In this document: positions 33,600 to 41,101 of the stretch, piece by piece | Layout of the letters: each line of letters starts with the position of its first letter | How positions within the stretch are numbered: the stretch's first letter is position 1 | NCBI GenBank assembly: GCA_963813355.1 | Contig: CAWEYS010000016.1 | Span: 1-64,000, forward strand | Source of the DNA: DATAGF01 sp963813355 | GTDB lineage: Bacteria > Actinomycetota > Thermoleophilia > Miltoncostaeales > Miltoncostaeaceae | Length of the DNA stretch: 64,000 nt | Reading direction: 5' to 3' | Translations under genes and position numbers: made by a program | Notes under the pieces: generated by a model | The model's input: only the letters and a program-made list of their open reading frames with translations | What the model was told of the DNA's origin: nothing | Databases searched by the model: none

Positions 33600-34813
33600 C
33601 GCGATCTCATTCACCCTCCTCGGGCTCGGCCGCTCTCGCGGCGGCCGGCCCTCGTCGGGAGGAGTCCCAGCTCCCCGACCTGAAGACCCTCGCCGTCGAG
33701 CTCCAGTCCCTCGGCGTGCGGACCTCGCACCGCGACGAGGGCCCCGGGGCCACCCGGGCGGGCGGCGCAGGGCCCTCCGACGCGGGCTTCATCTGGCTCG
33801 ACGGGGCGCCGCTCACCGTGCCCGTGCACGGCGACTACGTCGCCTCGTCGCCCTACGAGCTGGTGCTCGACGGCTCGGGCCGGGCCGGCACGCTGATGCG
33901 CGACGGGGTCGAGGTCGGTCCCGTGCGCATGCACCCGCGGCCCAGGATCTACGACCTCGAGACGGCCGCCGGGGTGCCCTACTGGAAGATCGCCCTGATG
34001 CACCTCGACAGCCTCGCCTCGACCGTCTTCCAGCGCTGCGTCTACTGGGGCACGCACGAGCAGTGCCACTTCTGCGCGATCGGGACGAGCCTCCAGAACG
34101 GCCGCACCGTGCCGGTGAAGACGCCGGCCCTGCTCGCCGAGGTGGCCGAGGCGGCCGCCCGGCTCGACGGCGCCAAGGACGTGACGCTCACCACCGGCAC
34201 CCCCAACCGCGACGACCGCGGCGCCCCCTACATGGCCCGCTGCGCCGAGGCGATCCGCGACGCCAGCGGCCTGCCCGTGCAGGTGCAGATCGAGCCGCCG
34301 GCCGACTTCGCCTGGTTCGGCGCCCTCAAGGAGAGCGGCGTCGAGGCACTCGGGCTGCACCTCGAGGTCTGGGACGAGGACGTGCTCGCGCGCGTCGCCC
34401 CCGGCAAGCACGCCCAGGGCCGCGACCACTACCTCGCCGCCTGGGAGGCGGCCGTCGGCGTCTTCGGGCGGGGGCAGGTCTCCACCTACTTCATCCTCGG
34501 CCTCGGCGAGAGCCCGGAGTCGGTGATGGAGGGCTGCCGCGCGGCCATCGACCGGGGCGTCTACCCATTCGTGGTGCCGCTGCGGCCGGCGCCGGGCAGC
34601 ATCGTGGCCGACGGCGTCCCGCCCTCGGCCGAGTACGTGCGCGAGGTCTACGAGCGGGTCGCGCCGCTGCTGGCCGAGGCCGGGATGATGAGCCAGGACG
34701 CGCGCGCCGGCTGCGTGCGCTGCCAGGCCTGCTCGGCGCTCAGCACGTTCGAGCGGGCGTTCGGCGGCGGACGGGACGGCGTCCCGGCGGCGGCCGAGGC
34801 CGGCGCGCCGTGA
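33596..34813 (+). CDS. nitD: MSMEG_0568-family radical SAM protein (NitD-like)
   Basis: A 405-residue radical SAM enzyme. The iron-sulfur motif is C148-x8-C157-x2-C160 (CVYWGTHEQCHFC), an expanded spacing compared with the common CX3CX2C. VTLTTGTPN follows, then VQIEPPADF and HLEVWDEDVLARV. A C-terminal CX2CX2C (Cys373, 376, 379) could bind an auxiliary cluster. The substrate is unknown. In Nit1C clusters this gene is always next to the GNAT gene, as here. The ATG of that gene overlaps the stop as TGATG. Confidence 0.88.
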   Translation: MTRSHSPSSGSAALAAAGPRREESQLPDLKTLAVELQSLGVRTSHRDEGPGATRAGGAGPSDAGFIWLDGAPLTVPVHGDYVASSPYELVLDGSGRAGTLMRDGVEVGPVRMHPRPRIYDLETAAGVPYWKIALMHLDSLASTVFQRCVYWGTHEQCHFCAIGTSLQNGRTVPVKTPALLAEVAEAAARLDGAKDVTLTTGTPNRDDRGAPYMARCAEAIRDASGLPVQVQIEPPADFAWFGALKESGVEALGLHLEVWDEDVLARVAPGKHAQGRDHYLAAWEAAVGVFGRGQVSTYFILGLGESPESVMEGCRAAIDRGVYPFVVPLRPAPGSIVADGVPPSAEYVREVYERVAPLLAEAGMMSQDARAGCVRCQACSALSTFERAFGGGRDGVPAAAEAGAP

Positions 34814-35304
34814 TGGCGCTCGACGTCCGGGTCGCCCTCAGCGACGAGGACGTCGCCGCCCACCACCGCGTGCGCCACGAGGTGTTCGTGCGCGAGCAGG
34901 GCATCTTCACCGGGGACGACCGCGACGGCTGGGACGACGGCGCCGTCAAGGTGGTCGCGCGCGCCGGAGCCCGGGTGCTGGGAGCCGTGCGGCTCTACCC
35001 GCTCGACGAGGCGGGGCTCTGGAAGGGCGACCGGCTCGCGGTGCTGCCCGAGGGGCGGCGGCTGCGGATCGGCGCCCCGCTGGTGCGCTTCGCCGTGGCG
35101 ACGGCGGGGGCGCACGGCGGGACGCGCATGATCGCGCTCATCCAGGCCCGCAACGTGGCCTTCTTCCGCCACCTGGGCTGGAGCGCCCTCGGCGACGAGA
35201 CGGACTACCGGGGCGCCACCCACCAGGAGATGACGATCGCCCTCGCCGGGGCGCAGCCCGAGTTCGCCCCGGGCGGCTACGCCTGGGCCCTCGGGGCCGC
35301 CTGA
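34813..35304 (+). CDS. nitE: MSMEG_0567/Sll0786-family N-acetyltransferase (NitE-like)
   Basis: A 163-residue GNAT. The HHRVRHEVFVREQGIF segment and the acetyl-CoA-binding region RIGAPLVRFAVATAGAHGGTRMI are visible, followed by QARNVAFFRHLGW, a standard GNAT end. It belongs to the nitrogen-starvation subfamily that accompanies NitD. Acceptor unknown. It is the last gene of the five-gene rightward run and converges with the TetR gene, with one base between stops. Confidence 0.88.
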   Translation: MALDVRVALSDEDVAAHHRVRHEVFVREQGIFTGDDRDGWDDGAVKVVARAGARVLGAVRLYPLDEAGLWKGDRLAVLPEGRRLRIGAPLVRFAVATAGAHGGTRMIALIQARNVAFFRHLGWSALGDETDYRGATHQEMTIALAGAQPEFAPGGYAWALGAA

Positions 35305-35305
35305 G

Positions 35306-35920
35306 TCAGGCCGCCGCGCGCTCCAGCCGGTCGGCGATCCCCCGCCGGGCCATGTCGAAGGCGCCGGGGTCGCCGCTGAGGAGGTAGAGGCCGTTGGCCT
35401 CGCCCAGCAGGGCGTTGAGCTCGAACGTCAGCTGGGCCGGGTCGACCGAGGGGTCCACCTCGCGCCGCTCCTGCGCGGTGCGGATGGCGCCCTCGAAGAG
35501 GTCCATCCACTGCCGCTGGACGGCGACCACCCGCTCCCGGACGGGCCCCGGCCGCGTGTCGAGCTCGGCCGCCGCGGAGGCGAAGAAGCAGCCGCCGGGG
35601 AAGACGTTGCGGCCCACGTGGGAGAGGAAGCGCTCGCTGAGCGCTCGCACCCGCTCCAGCCCCTCGGCCTCGAGCGCCGGGCGCAGGACGTCCTCCGCGA
35701 AGATCTCCTCGGCGGCGCCGATCGTGGCGAGCTGGAGCTCCTCCTTCGAGCCGAAATGCGCGAAGAGGCCGCTCTTGCTCATGCCCGTCGCCGCGGCGAG
35801 GCGCCCGATCGTGAGGCCGTCCAGCCCCTCGACCGTCGCCAGCCGGGCGGCCGTCAGGAGGATGGTGCGCCGGCTGCGCTCCCCGTCGGACCTGCGACGT
35901 CGCGCCGTCTGCGTGCTCAT
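35306..35920 (-). CDS. TetR-family transcriptional regulator
   Basis: A 204-residue regulator with an N-terminal TetR helix-turn-helix (RTILLTAARLATVEG, then GRLAAATGMSKSGLFAHFGSKEEL) and a TetR_C-type ligand domain with a central GGCFFASAAAELDTRPGPV. ATG 35920 is chosen over TTG 35929. It appears leaderless, with TAACTT seven bases upstream. It is divergent from the methyltransferase gene. Two palindromic operators in the gap suggest that it represses both itself and that gene. Whether it also controls the nitrogen genes is unknown. Confidence 0.9.
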   Translation of the reverse strand: MSTQTARRRRSDGERSRRTILLTAARLATVEGLDGLTIGRLAAATGMSKSGLFAHFGSKEELQLATIGAAEEIFAEDVLRPALEAEGLERVRALSERFLSHVGRNVFPGGCFFASAAAELDTRPGPVRERVVAVQRQWMDLFEGAIRTAQERREVDPSVDPAQLTFELNALLGEANGLYLLSGDPGAFDMARRGIADRLERAAA

Positions 35921-35922
35921 GC

Positions 35923-35952
35923 TTGACAAGTTAGCACGAACGTTCGTAATGT
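35923..35952 (+). promoter_or_regulatory. promoter of the TetR-controlled methyltransferase
   Basis: A perfect TTGACA (35923-35928) and a TAATGT (35947-35952) are separated by 18 bases. The first TetR operator fills the spacer, so repressor binding would block RNA polymerase. On the other strand a second TTGACA occurs at 35963-35958. Confidence 0.6.
35931..35947. promoter_or_regulatory. TetR operator 1
   Basis: TTAGCACGAACGTTCGT contains the perfect 12-base palindrome ACGAACGTTCGT (35936-35947). It is the mirror image, with one mismatch, of operator 2, and overlaps the spacer of the methyltransferase promoter and the -10 region of the regulator gene. Confidence 0.65.
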
Positions 35953-35964
35953 GTCGCTGTCAAA

Positions 35965-35981
35965 ACGAACGATCGTGCTAA
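35965..35981. promoter_or_regulatory. TetR operator 2
   Basis: ACGAACGATCGTGCTAA matches the reverse complement of operator 1 at 16 of 17 positions. The core ACGAACGATCGT is a near-palindrome. The two sites are 17 bases apart and may bind two dimers cooperatively. A strong ribosome-binding site for the methyltransferase (GAGGAGG) follows at 35984-35990. Confidence 0.65.
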
Positions 35982-35996
35982 CTGAGGAGGAGAGCG

Positions 35997-36831
35997 ATGG
36001 GCACCACCACCGTCGAGGCGGCCCCGGACTACGCGGCGATCACCGCGCGCCAGCAGAGCGGCCTGGGCCACCGGCGACTACTCGGTCGTCGCCGCCCGCA
36101 TCCAGGTCATCTCCGAGCTGCTCTGCGACGCCGCCGACCTCCGCGCCGGCAGCCGCGTCCTCGACGTCGCCGGGGGCAGCGGCAACACCGCCCTGGCGGC
36201 CGCCCGCACGGGGGCCCGGGTCGTCTCGCTCGACTACGTGCCCTCCCTGCTCGAGCGGGCGCGCGCAGCGCGCCGCCGCCGAGGGGCTGGAGATGGAGAC
36301 GGTCGAGGGCGACGCGCAGGCGCTGCCCTTCCCGGACCGCGCCTTCGACGCGGTCGTCTCGGTCGTCGGCGCGATGTTCGCGCCCGACCAGCGCCGGACG
36401 GCGGCCGAGATGCTGCGGGTCTGCCGCGCGGGCGGGACGATCGCGCTGGCCAACTGGACTCCGGAGGGCTTCATCGGCGAGCTCTTCCGGACCGTCGGCG
36501 CGCACGTGCCGCCGCCGCCGGGGCTGACGCCGCCGCCGCTCTGGGGCGCCGAGGACCACGTGCGCGAGCTGTTCGGGGACGGCGTCCGCGACCTCCGCGC
36601 CCGCCGGCGCGACGTACACGTGGCGGTTCACGTCGCCGGAGGAGTTCGTCGAACCTGTTCCGCAGGTTCTACGGCCCGACGGCCGTCGCGTTCGGCGCGC
36701 TGGAGCCCGAGGGACGGGACGCGCTGGCGACCGACCTCGCCACGCTGGCCCGTCGCTTCGACCGCAACGGCGGAGGCGGCCCGCTCGCGATCCCGGCCGA
36801 GTACCTGGAGATCGTCGCGACCCGGAGCTAG
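35997..36831 (+). CDS. class I SAM-dependent methyltransferase, interrupted by four frameshifts
   Basis: About 277 residues when read across the shifts. Recognisable parts in order: AAPDYAAITARQQS, the SAM-binding motif VLDVAGGSGNTALAAA, GDAQALPFPDRAFDAVVSVVGAMFAP, MLRVCRAGGTIALANWTPEGFIG, and FRRFYGPTAVAFGALEPEGR at the end. The frame changes near 36060, 36270, 36607 and 36651. Each fits one extra base, and the span is 3n+1. So many shifts in an otherwise well-conserved gene suggest assembly insertions. The product is a small-molecule methyltransferase of the ubiE/phthiotriol kind, probably repressed by the divergent TetR protein. Confidence 0.7.
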
Positions 36832-37773
36832 CGACCGGGCCCCAGGCCCGTGAGGCCCTCCCGCGCGAGGTCCCAGACCTGCGCCTCCTCGCCCCCGGCG
36901 CGGAGGCGCAGGACCCCGCCGTCGTCGAGGGCCCCGACGCGGGCCAGCGTCAGCCCGGTCGGGGCGACGCGGCGCGCCAGCGCCTCCGGCGTCGCCGACC
37001 ACCAGGAAGGCGAAGGACGGGAACGTGAGCAGCCAGCGCTCCAGGGGAAGGCCCGGCGGGGCGGGCAGGGCGTCGAGGTCGAGCGCGCAGCCGAGGCCGC
37101 CGGCGCTCTCGCAGAGCTGGAGCAGCGACCCCGCCACGCCGGGCATCGAGACGTCGCGCGCCGCCCACGCCTCGCCCGCCTCGGCCGCGTCGGCCAGCAG
37201 GGCGAGGTCGTCGGCGGCCCGCTCGCGGCGCGGGCCGCGCAGGTGGCTGAAGAAGCTGCTGCCGGCCCCCACCATCATCTCGCCCTCCAGGCAGGCGACG
37301 CAGCATCACGGCGTCGCCCGGGCGGGCGTTGCGCGCCGACAGCGGGCGCGCGGACGCGGCCGACGGCGAAGGTCGAGAGCGCCCGCGCGGCGCCGTCCTC
37401 GACGGTCGCGTGCCCGCCGAGCACCGGCACGCCGTAGAGCCCGGCGCCGATCCGGAGGCCCTCCAGCATCTGCTCGGCGACGCGGCGCGAGCCGGCGGCC
37501 AGGCAGTCGAGCAGCGCGAGCGGGCGGGCGCCGGTCGCGGCGAGGTCGTTCAGCACCGTCACGACGCCCGGCCACGCCCGCCGCGCGCGGCTGGGCGGCG
37601 ACGAAGGCGGGTGGATGACCTCGGCCGCCAGCGCCAGCTGGCCCTCGCCGTCGGGCAGCAGCGCCGCGTCGTCGCCGTCGCCCCCGAAGGCCGCCGCGAC
37701 GAGCGGCGAGCTCGCGCTTGCCCCGCAGGCCGGGGTGCTCGCGGACCGCGCGGGCGAGAGCCGGTAGGTTCAT
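36828..37773 (-). CDS. nitF: AIR-synthase-related protein, sll0787 family (NitF-like), interrupted by frameshifts
   Basis: About 314 residues across at least four frame changes (near 37710, 37345, 37290 and 36995). Readable parts are MNLPALARAVREHPGLRGKREL, VVTVLNDLAATGARPLALLDCL, YGVPVLGGHATVEDGAARALS, GSSFFSHLRGPRRERAADDLALLADAA and CESAGGLGCALDLDALPAPPG. These are the PurM/ThiL-like ATP-binding fold typical of the sll0787 group, which accompanies NitB-NitE elsewhere. Here it lies 1.5 kb away, behind the TetR and methyltransferase genes. The span is 3n+1. The start ATG lies only three bases from the divergent DUF1116 start. Confidence 0.7.
37765..37770 (+). promoter_or_regulatory. -10 element of a leaderless DUF1116 transcript
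   Basis: TAGGTT ends six bases before GTG 37777, the same spacing as at ccdA, htrA and gpgS. It lies inside the start of the divergent nitF-like gene, whose own -10-like TAGGCT is eight bases from its ATG. The two promoters must overlap. Confidence 0.45.
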
Positions 37774-37776
37774 GGG

Positions 37777-39168
37777 GTGAGCAGCCTACGCGTCGTCACC
37801 GCGGGCCTGGACCTCATGGCCGAGGCGCTCCGGGACCAGGGCGCGGATGTGACGGCGCTCGAGTGGCGCCCGCCCGCCGGGGGCGACCCTGAGGACGTCG
37901 CCGTCCTCGCGGCGACCTACGGCGACGACCGGGTCGACGCCGCCAACGCCCGCGCGCTCGCGCGCCTGCAGGAGGCCCGCCCGATGATCGTGGGCGCCGG
38001 CGCCGCGGGCGAGCTGATCCCGGGGCTCGAGGGCCGCACGGTCCTCCACGCCGGCCCGCCGGTGGAGTGGGAGCTGATGTGCCGCCCGCAGCGCAACGCC
38101 GTCTGCGGCGCGGTGGTGCTCGAGGGCTGGTCCTCCACCCTCGAGGAGGCCGAGCGCCTGGTCGCCGGCGGCGGCGTGCGGCTCGCCCCCGCCCACTCGC
38201 TGGACGCCGCCGGGGCGATGACGGGCGTGATCTCCCCCTCGATGGCCGTCTGGGCGGCGCGCGACGAGATCGGCGGCGGCGTGGGCTTCAGCCCCTTCAA
38301 CGACGGCCCGGGCGAGGCCTTCTGGCTCGGCGTGGGCACCGCTGAGGCGATCCGCCGGCAGCGGACCCTCGCCGACGCCGTGGCACCGGGCTTCGCGGCC
38401 GCCCTCCGGGCCGAGGGGCCGATCGACGGCTTCGCGCTCGACGCCCAGGGCCTCGCCATGGGCGACGACTGCCACATGCGCCACCAGGCGACGACCATGC
38501 TGCTGCTGCGCCAGGCGCTCCCGGCCATGGCCGAGAGGGCGCCCCGCAGCGTCCTGCCGACGGCGCGGCTGCTCGCGGCCAACGGCCACTTCGCCCTGAC
38601 CATGACGATCGCCTGCGCCCGGGCGGCCCTCGCGGGGATCCAGGGGACGCCGGCGAGCAGCCTGGTGGTCTTCATCAGCCGCAACGGCGTCGACGCGGCG
38701 GTCCAGCTCGCCGGCCTGCCGGACCGCTGGTTCACCGCCCCGGCCCCGCCGGTGGGCGACCCGCTCTACCGTCCGGGCATGTCCGACGCCGACGCCGCGC
38801 TCGACATCGGGGACTCGGCGCTGGTGGAGTGCTGCGGCCTCGGCGCGGCCGCCAGCGCGGCCAGCCCGGCCGTCGCGGCGTTCCTCGGCGGCGGCGTGGC
38901 GGACGCCGTCGAGCGCACGCGCGAGATGGGCGACATCTGCGTCGGCGAGAGCGAGCGCTTCCGCATCCCGGCCCTCGATGGCGAGGGGACGCCGCTCGGC
39001 GTCGACGCGCGGGCCTGCCTCGACCTCGGCGCGACGCCGCTGATCAACACGGGCATCCTGCACCGGCGCGACGGCGGCCAGATCGGGGCCGGGATCGCCC
39101 GCACGCCGCTCGAGCCGATCCGTGACGCCGTCGCGGCCCTCGCCGCCGACCTGGGCGGGGCGCCGTGA
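37777..39168 (+). CDS. DUF1116 protein, YlbE/AllG-like subunit
   Basis: A 463-residue DUF1116 protein. Visible segments are AARLQEARPMIVGAG, HAGPPVEWELMCRPQRNAVCGAVVLEGW, HSLDAAGAMTGVISPSMAVW, DDCHMRHQATTMLLLRQALPAM and ISRNGVDAAVQLAGLPDRWFTAPAPP. In E. coli YlbE (AllG) forms oxamate carbamoyltransferase with FdrA and the DUF2877 protein. Cys-rich points (EWELMCRP, ECCGLGAAA) could be catalytic or structural. Start GTG; its stop overlaps the next start (GTGA), placing a methyltransferase in the same transcript. Confidence 0.87.
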   Translation: MSSLRVVTAGLDLMAEALRDQGADVTALEWRPPAGGDPEDVAVLAATYGDDRVDAANARALARLQEARPMIVGAGAAGELIPGLEGRTVLHAGPPVEWELMCRPQRNAVCGAVVLEGWSSTLEEAERLVAGGGVRLAPAHSLDAAGAMTGVISPSMAVWAARDEIGGGVGFSPFNDGPGEAFWLGVGTAEAIRRQRTLADAVAPGFAAALRAEGPIDGFALDAQGLAMGDDCHMRHQATTMLLLRQALPAMAERAPRSVLPTARLLAANGHFALTMTIACARAALAGIQGTPASSLVVFISRNGVDAAVQLAGLPDRWFTAPAPPVGDPLYRPGMSDADAALDIGDSALVECCGLGAAASAASPAVAAFLGGGVADAVERTREMGDICVGESERFRIPALDGEGTPLGVDARACLDLGATPLINTGILHRRDGGQIGAGIARTPLEPIRDAVAALAADLGGAP

Positions 39169-39941
39169 GCTCCGAGTGGGACGCGCACGCCTACGAGCGC
39201 GTGTCGGGCCCGCAGGTGTCGTGGGGACGGACCGTGATCGAGCGGATCCCCCTGCGCGGCGACGAGACCGCGCTGGACGCCGGGTGCGGCACGGGGCGCG
39301 TGACCCGGCTGCTGGCGGAGCGCCTGCCGCGGGGGCGCGTGATCGCCGTCGACGGCTCGCGCGCGATGGTCGAGGAGGCGACCGAGCGGCTGGCCGACCT
39401 CGCGCCGCGGGTGAGCGTGCGGCACGGGAACCTGCTCGAGCTGGAGCTGGACGAGCCGGTGGACCTGATCGTGTCGACCGCCACGTTCCACTGGATCCTC
39501 GACCACGACGCCCTCTTCCGTCGTCTGTTCGCCGCGCTGCGGCCGGGTGGGCGCCTCGTGGCCCAGTGCGGCGGGCGGGGCAACATCGCCGCCACCCTCG
39601 ACGCGGCCGCGGGCGTCGGCGCGCGGGAGCCCTACTCGGGGGCGCTCGGCCGCATGCCCGACGGGTGGCTGTTCGCCGGGCCCGAGGAGACCGTCGCCCG
39701 CCTGGAGGCCGCCGGCTTCGAGGACGCCCGGGCCGAGCTGATCGAGGCCCCGGCTGCGCTCGACGCCGAGAGCGCCGACTTCCTCGCGACGGTGGTGCTG
39801 CGCCACCACCTCGAGCTGCTGGAGCCCGAGCTCCGCGCGCCGTACGCGGAGGAGGTGACCGGGCTCCTGCGCGGCCCGGACGGCCGGGTCGTCCTGGACT
39901 ACGTGAGGCTCAACATGGAGGCGCGTCGGCCGGCGCCCTGA
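39165..39941 (+). CDS. SAM-dependent methyltransferase, trans-aconitate-methyltransferase-like
   Basis: A 258-residue class I methyltransferase. It shows LDAGCGTGRVTRLLAERLP (SAM motif I, near residue 38), VIAVDGSRAMVEEA, LIVSTATFHWILDHDALFRRLFAALRPGGRLVAQCGG and a helical C-terminal lid. The Tam-like HWILDHD motif suggests a carboxylate substrate, but this is not proven. GTG start coupled to the DUF1116 stop. Its stop overlaps the CTG start of the next gene. Confidence 0.85.
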   Translation: MSSEWDAHAYERVSGPQVSWGRTVIERIPLRGDETALDAGCGTGRVTRLLAERLPRGRVIAVDGSRAMVEEATERLADLAPRVSVRHGNLLELELDEPVDLIVSTATFHWILDHDALFRRLFAALRPGGRLVAQCGGRGNIAATLDAAAGVGAREPYSGALGRMPDGWLFAGPEETVARLEAAGFEDARAELIEAPAALDAESADFLATVVLRHHLELLEPELRAPYAEEVTGLLRGPDGRVVLDYVRLNMEARRPAP

Positions 39942-41101
39942 GCGCGCTCGGGTGGGTCGGCGTCGCGGCGCTGGTCGCCTGGCTCGGCGTCCTGCTGCAC
40001 CCGGCGCGGCCGTGGGACCTGCGCCCGACCGACGAGGACGGGCCGCCGCCGCCCGATCCGCCCGCCTGGCCCCCGCTGGCGGTCGTGGTTCCGGCCCGCA
40101 ACGAGGCCGAGGCCCTCCCCCTCACGCTCCCGGCGCTGCTGGCCCAGGACTACCCCGGCGACTGGCGCGTCGCCCTCGTCGACGACCGCTCGCGCGACGC
40201 CACCGCCGCGGTCGCGCGCCGTGCCGGGGGCGGCGACGCGCGCCTCGAGGTCGTGCCCGGCGCGCCGCTGCCCGAGGGGTGGGCGGGGAAGGTCTGGGCC
40301 CTGGAGCAGGGCCGCCGGGCCGCCGCCGCGCGCGTCCCCGCGCCGGAGCTGCTGCTGCTCACCGACGCCGACATCCTCCACGCGCCCGGCTCCCTGCGGG
40401 CGCTGGTCGCCGAGGCCGAGGCGGGGGGGCTGGACCTCGTCAGCCGGATGGCGCGGCTGCGCTGCGAGTCGCGGGCCGAGCGGCTGCTCATCCCGGCGTT
40501 CGTGCTCTTCTTCTTCCTGCTCTACCCGATGCGCTGGGCCAACCGGCCGGGCGGGCGCCTCGCGGCGGCGGCCGGCGGCTGCGTGCTGGTGCGGGCGGAC
40601 GCGCTGGCGCGCGCCGGCGGCCTGGAGGCGATCCGGGGGGCGCTGATCGACGACCTGGCGCTCGCGCGCGCCGTGAAGCGCTCGGGCGGCGCCACCCGCC
40701 TCGCCCTGAGCCGGGGAGCCGTGTCGAGCCTGCGCCCGTACCCCGACGTCGGCGCCGTCTGGCGGATGGTGCGGCGCAGCGCGTTCACCCAGCTGCGGCG
40801 CTCCTGGGTCCTCCTGGCGGCGGTCACCGCCGTCATGCTGCTGATGTTCGCCGTGCCGCCCGCCTGCGTGGTGGCGGGCCTGGTGGGCGTCGCGACCGGG
40901 GCCGGGGGCTGGGCCCTCCCCCTCGCCGCAGGGGCCGCCGCGTGGGCCCTCATGGCGCTGGTCGCCGCGCCGGCGGTCCGGGCCTTCGACCTGCCGGCCC
41001 GGTGGGCGCTGGCGCTCCCGCTCTCCGGGGTCCTCTACACGCTGATGACCGTGGACTCGGCGCTGCGCGGCGCTCAGCGCACCCCGTACTGGCGCTCGTA
41101 G
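39938..41101 (+). CDS. hpnB: HpnB-like family 2 glycosyltransferase, membrane-bound
   Basis: A 387-residue GT2 enzyme resembling HpnB, the hopanoid-associated glycosyltransferase. It has an N-terminal membrane helix, a GT-A domain (VVPARNEAEALPLTLPALLAQDYPG, VDDRSRDAT, LLTDADILHAPG, the acceptor-loop GGCVLVRADAL and ALIDDLALARAVKRSGG), then three or four C-terminal membrane helices from about residue 285. No in-frame ATG, GTG or TTG occurs near the methyltransferase stop. CTG 39938 overlaps that stop as CTGA and is taken as the start. No squalene-hopene cyclase gene is in view. Confidence 0.8.
   Translation: MSALGWVGVAALVAWLGVLLHPARPWDLRPTDEDGPPPPDPPAWPPLAVVVPARNEAEALPLTLPALLAQDYPGDWRVALVDDRSRDATAAVARRAGGGDARLEVVPGAPLPEGWAGKVWALEQGRRAAAARVPAPELLLLTDADILHAPGSLRALVAEAEAGGLDLVSRMARLRCESRAERLLIPAFVLFFFLLYPMRWANRPGGRLAAAAGGCVLVRADALARAGGLEAIRGALIDDLALARAVKRSGGATRLALSRGAVSSLRPYPDVGAVWRMVRRSAFTQLRRSWVLLAAVTAVMLLMFAVPPACVVAGLVGVATGAGGWALPLAAGAAAWALMALVAAPAVRAFDLPARWALALPLSGVLYTLMTVDSALRGAQRTPYWRS

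Noticed and set aside
35997..36831. Programmed frameshifting in the methyltransferase
   Set aside because: Four shifts of the same sign without slippery heptamers are far more likely assembly insertions.
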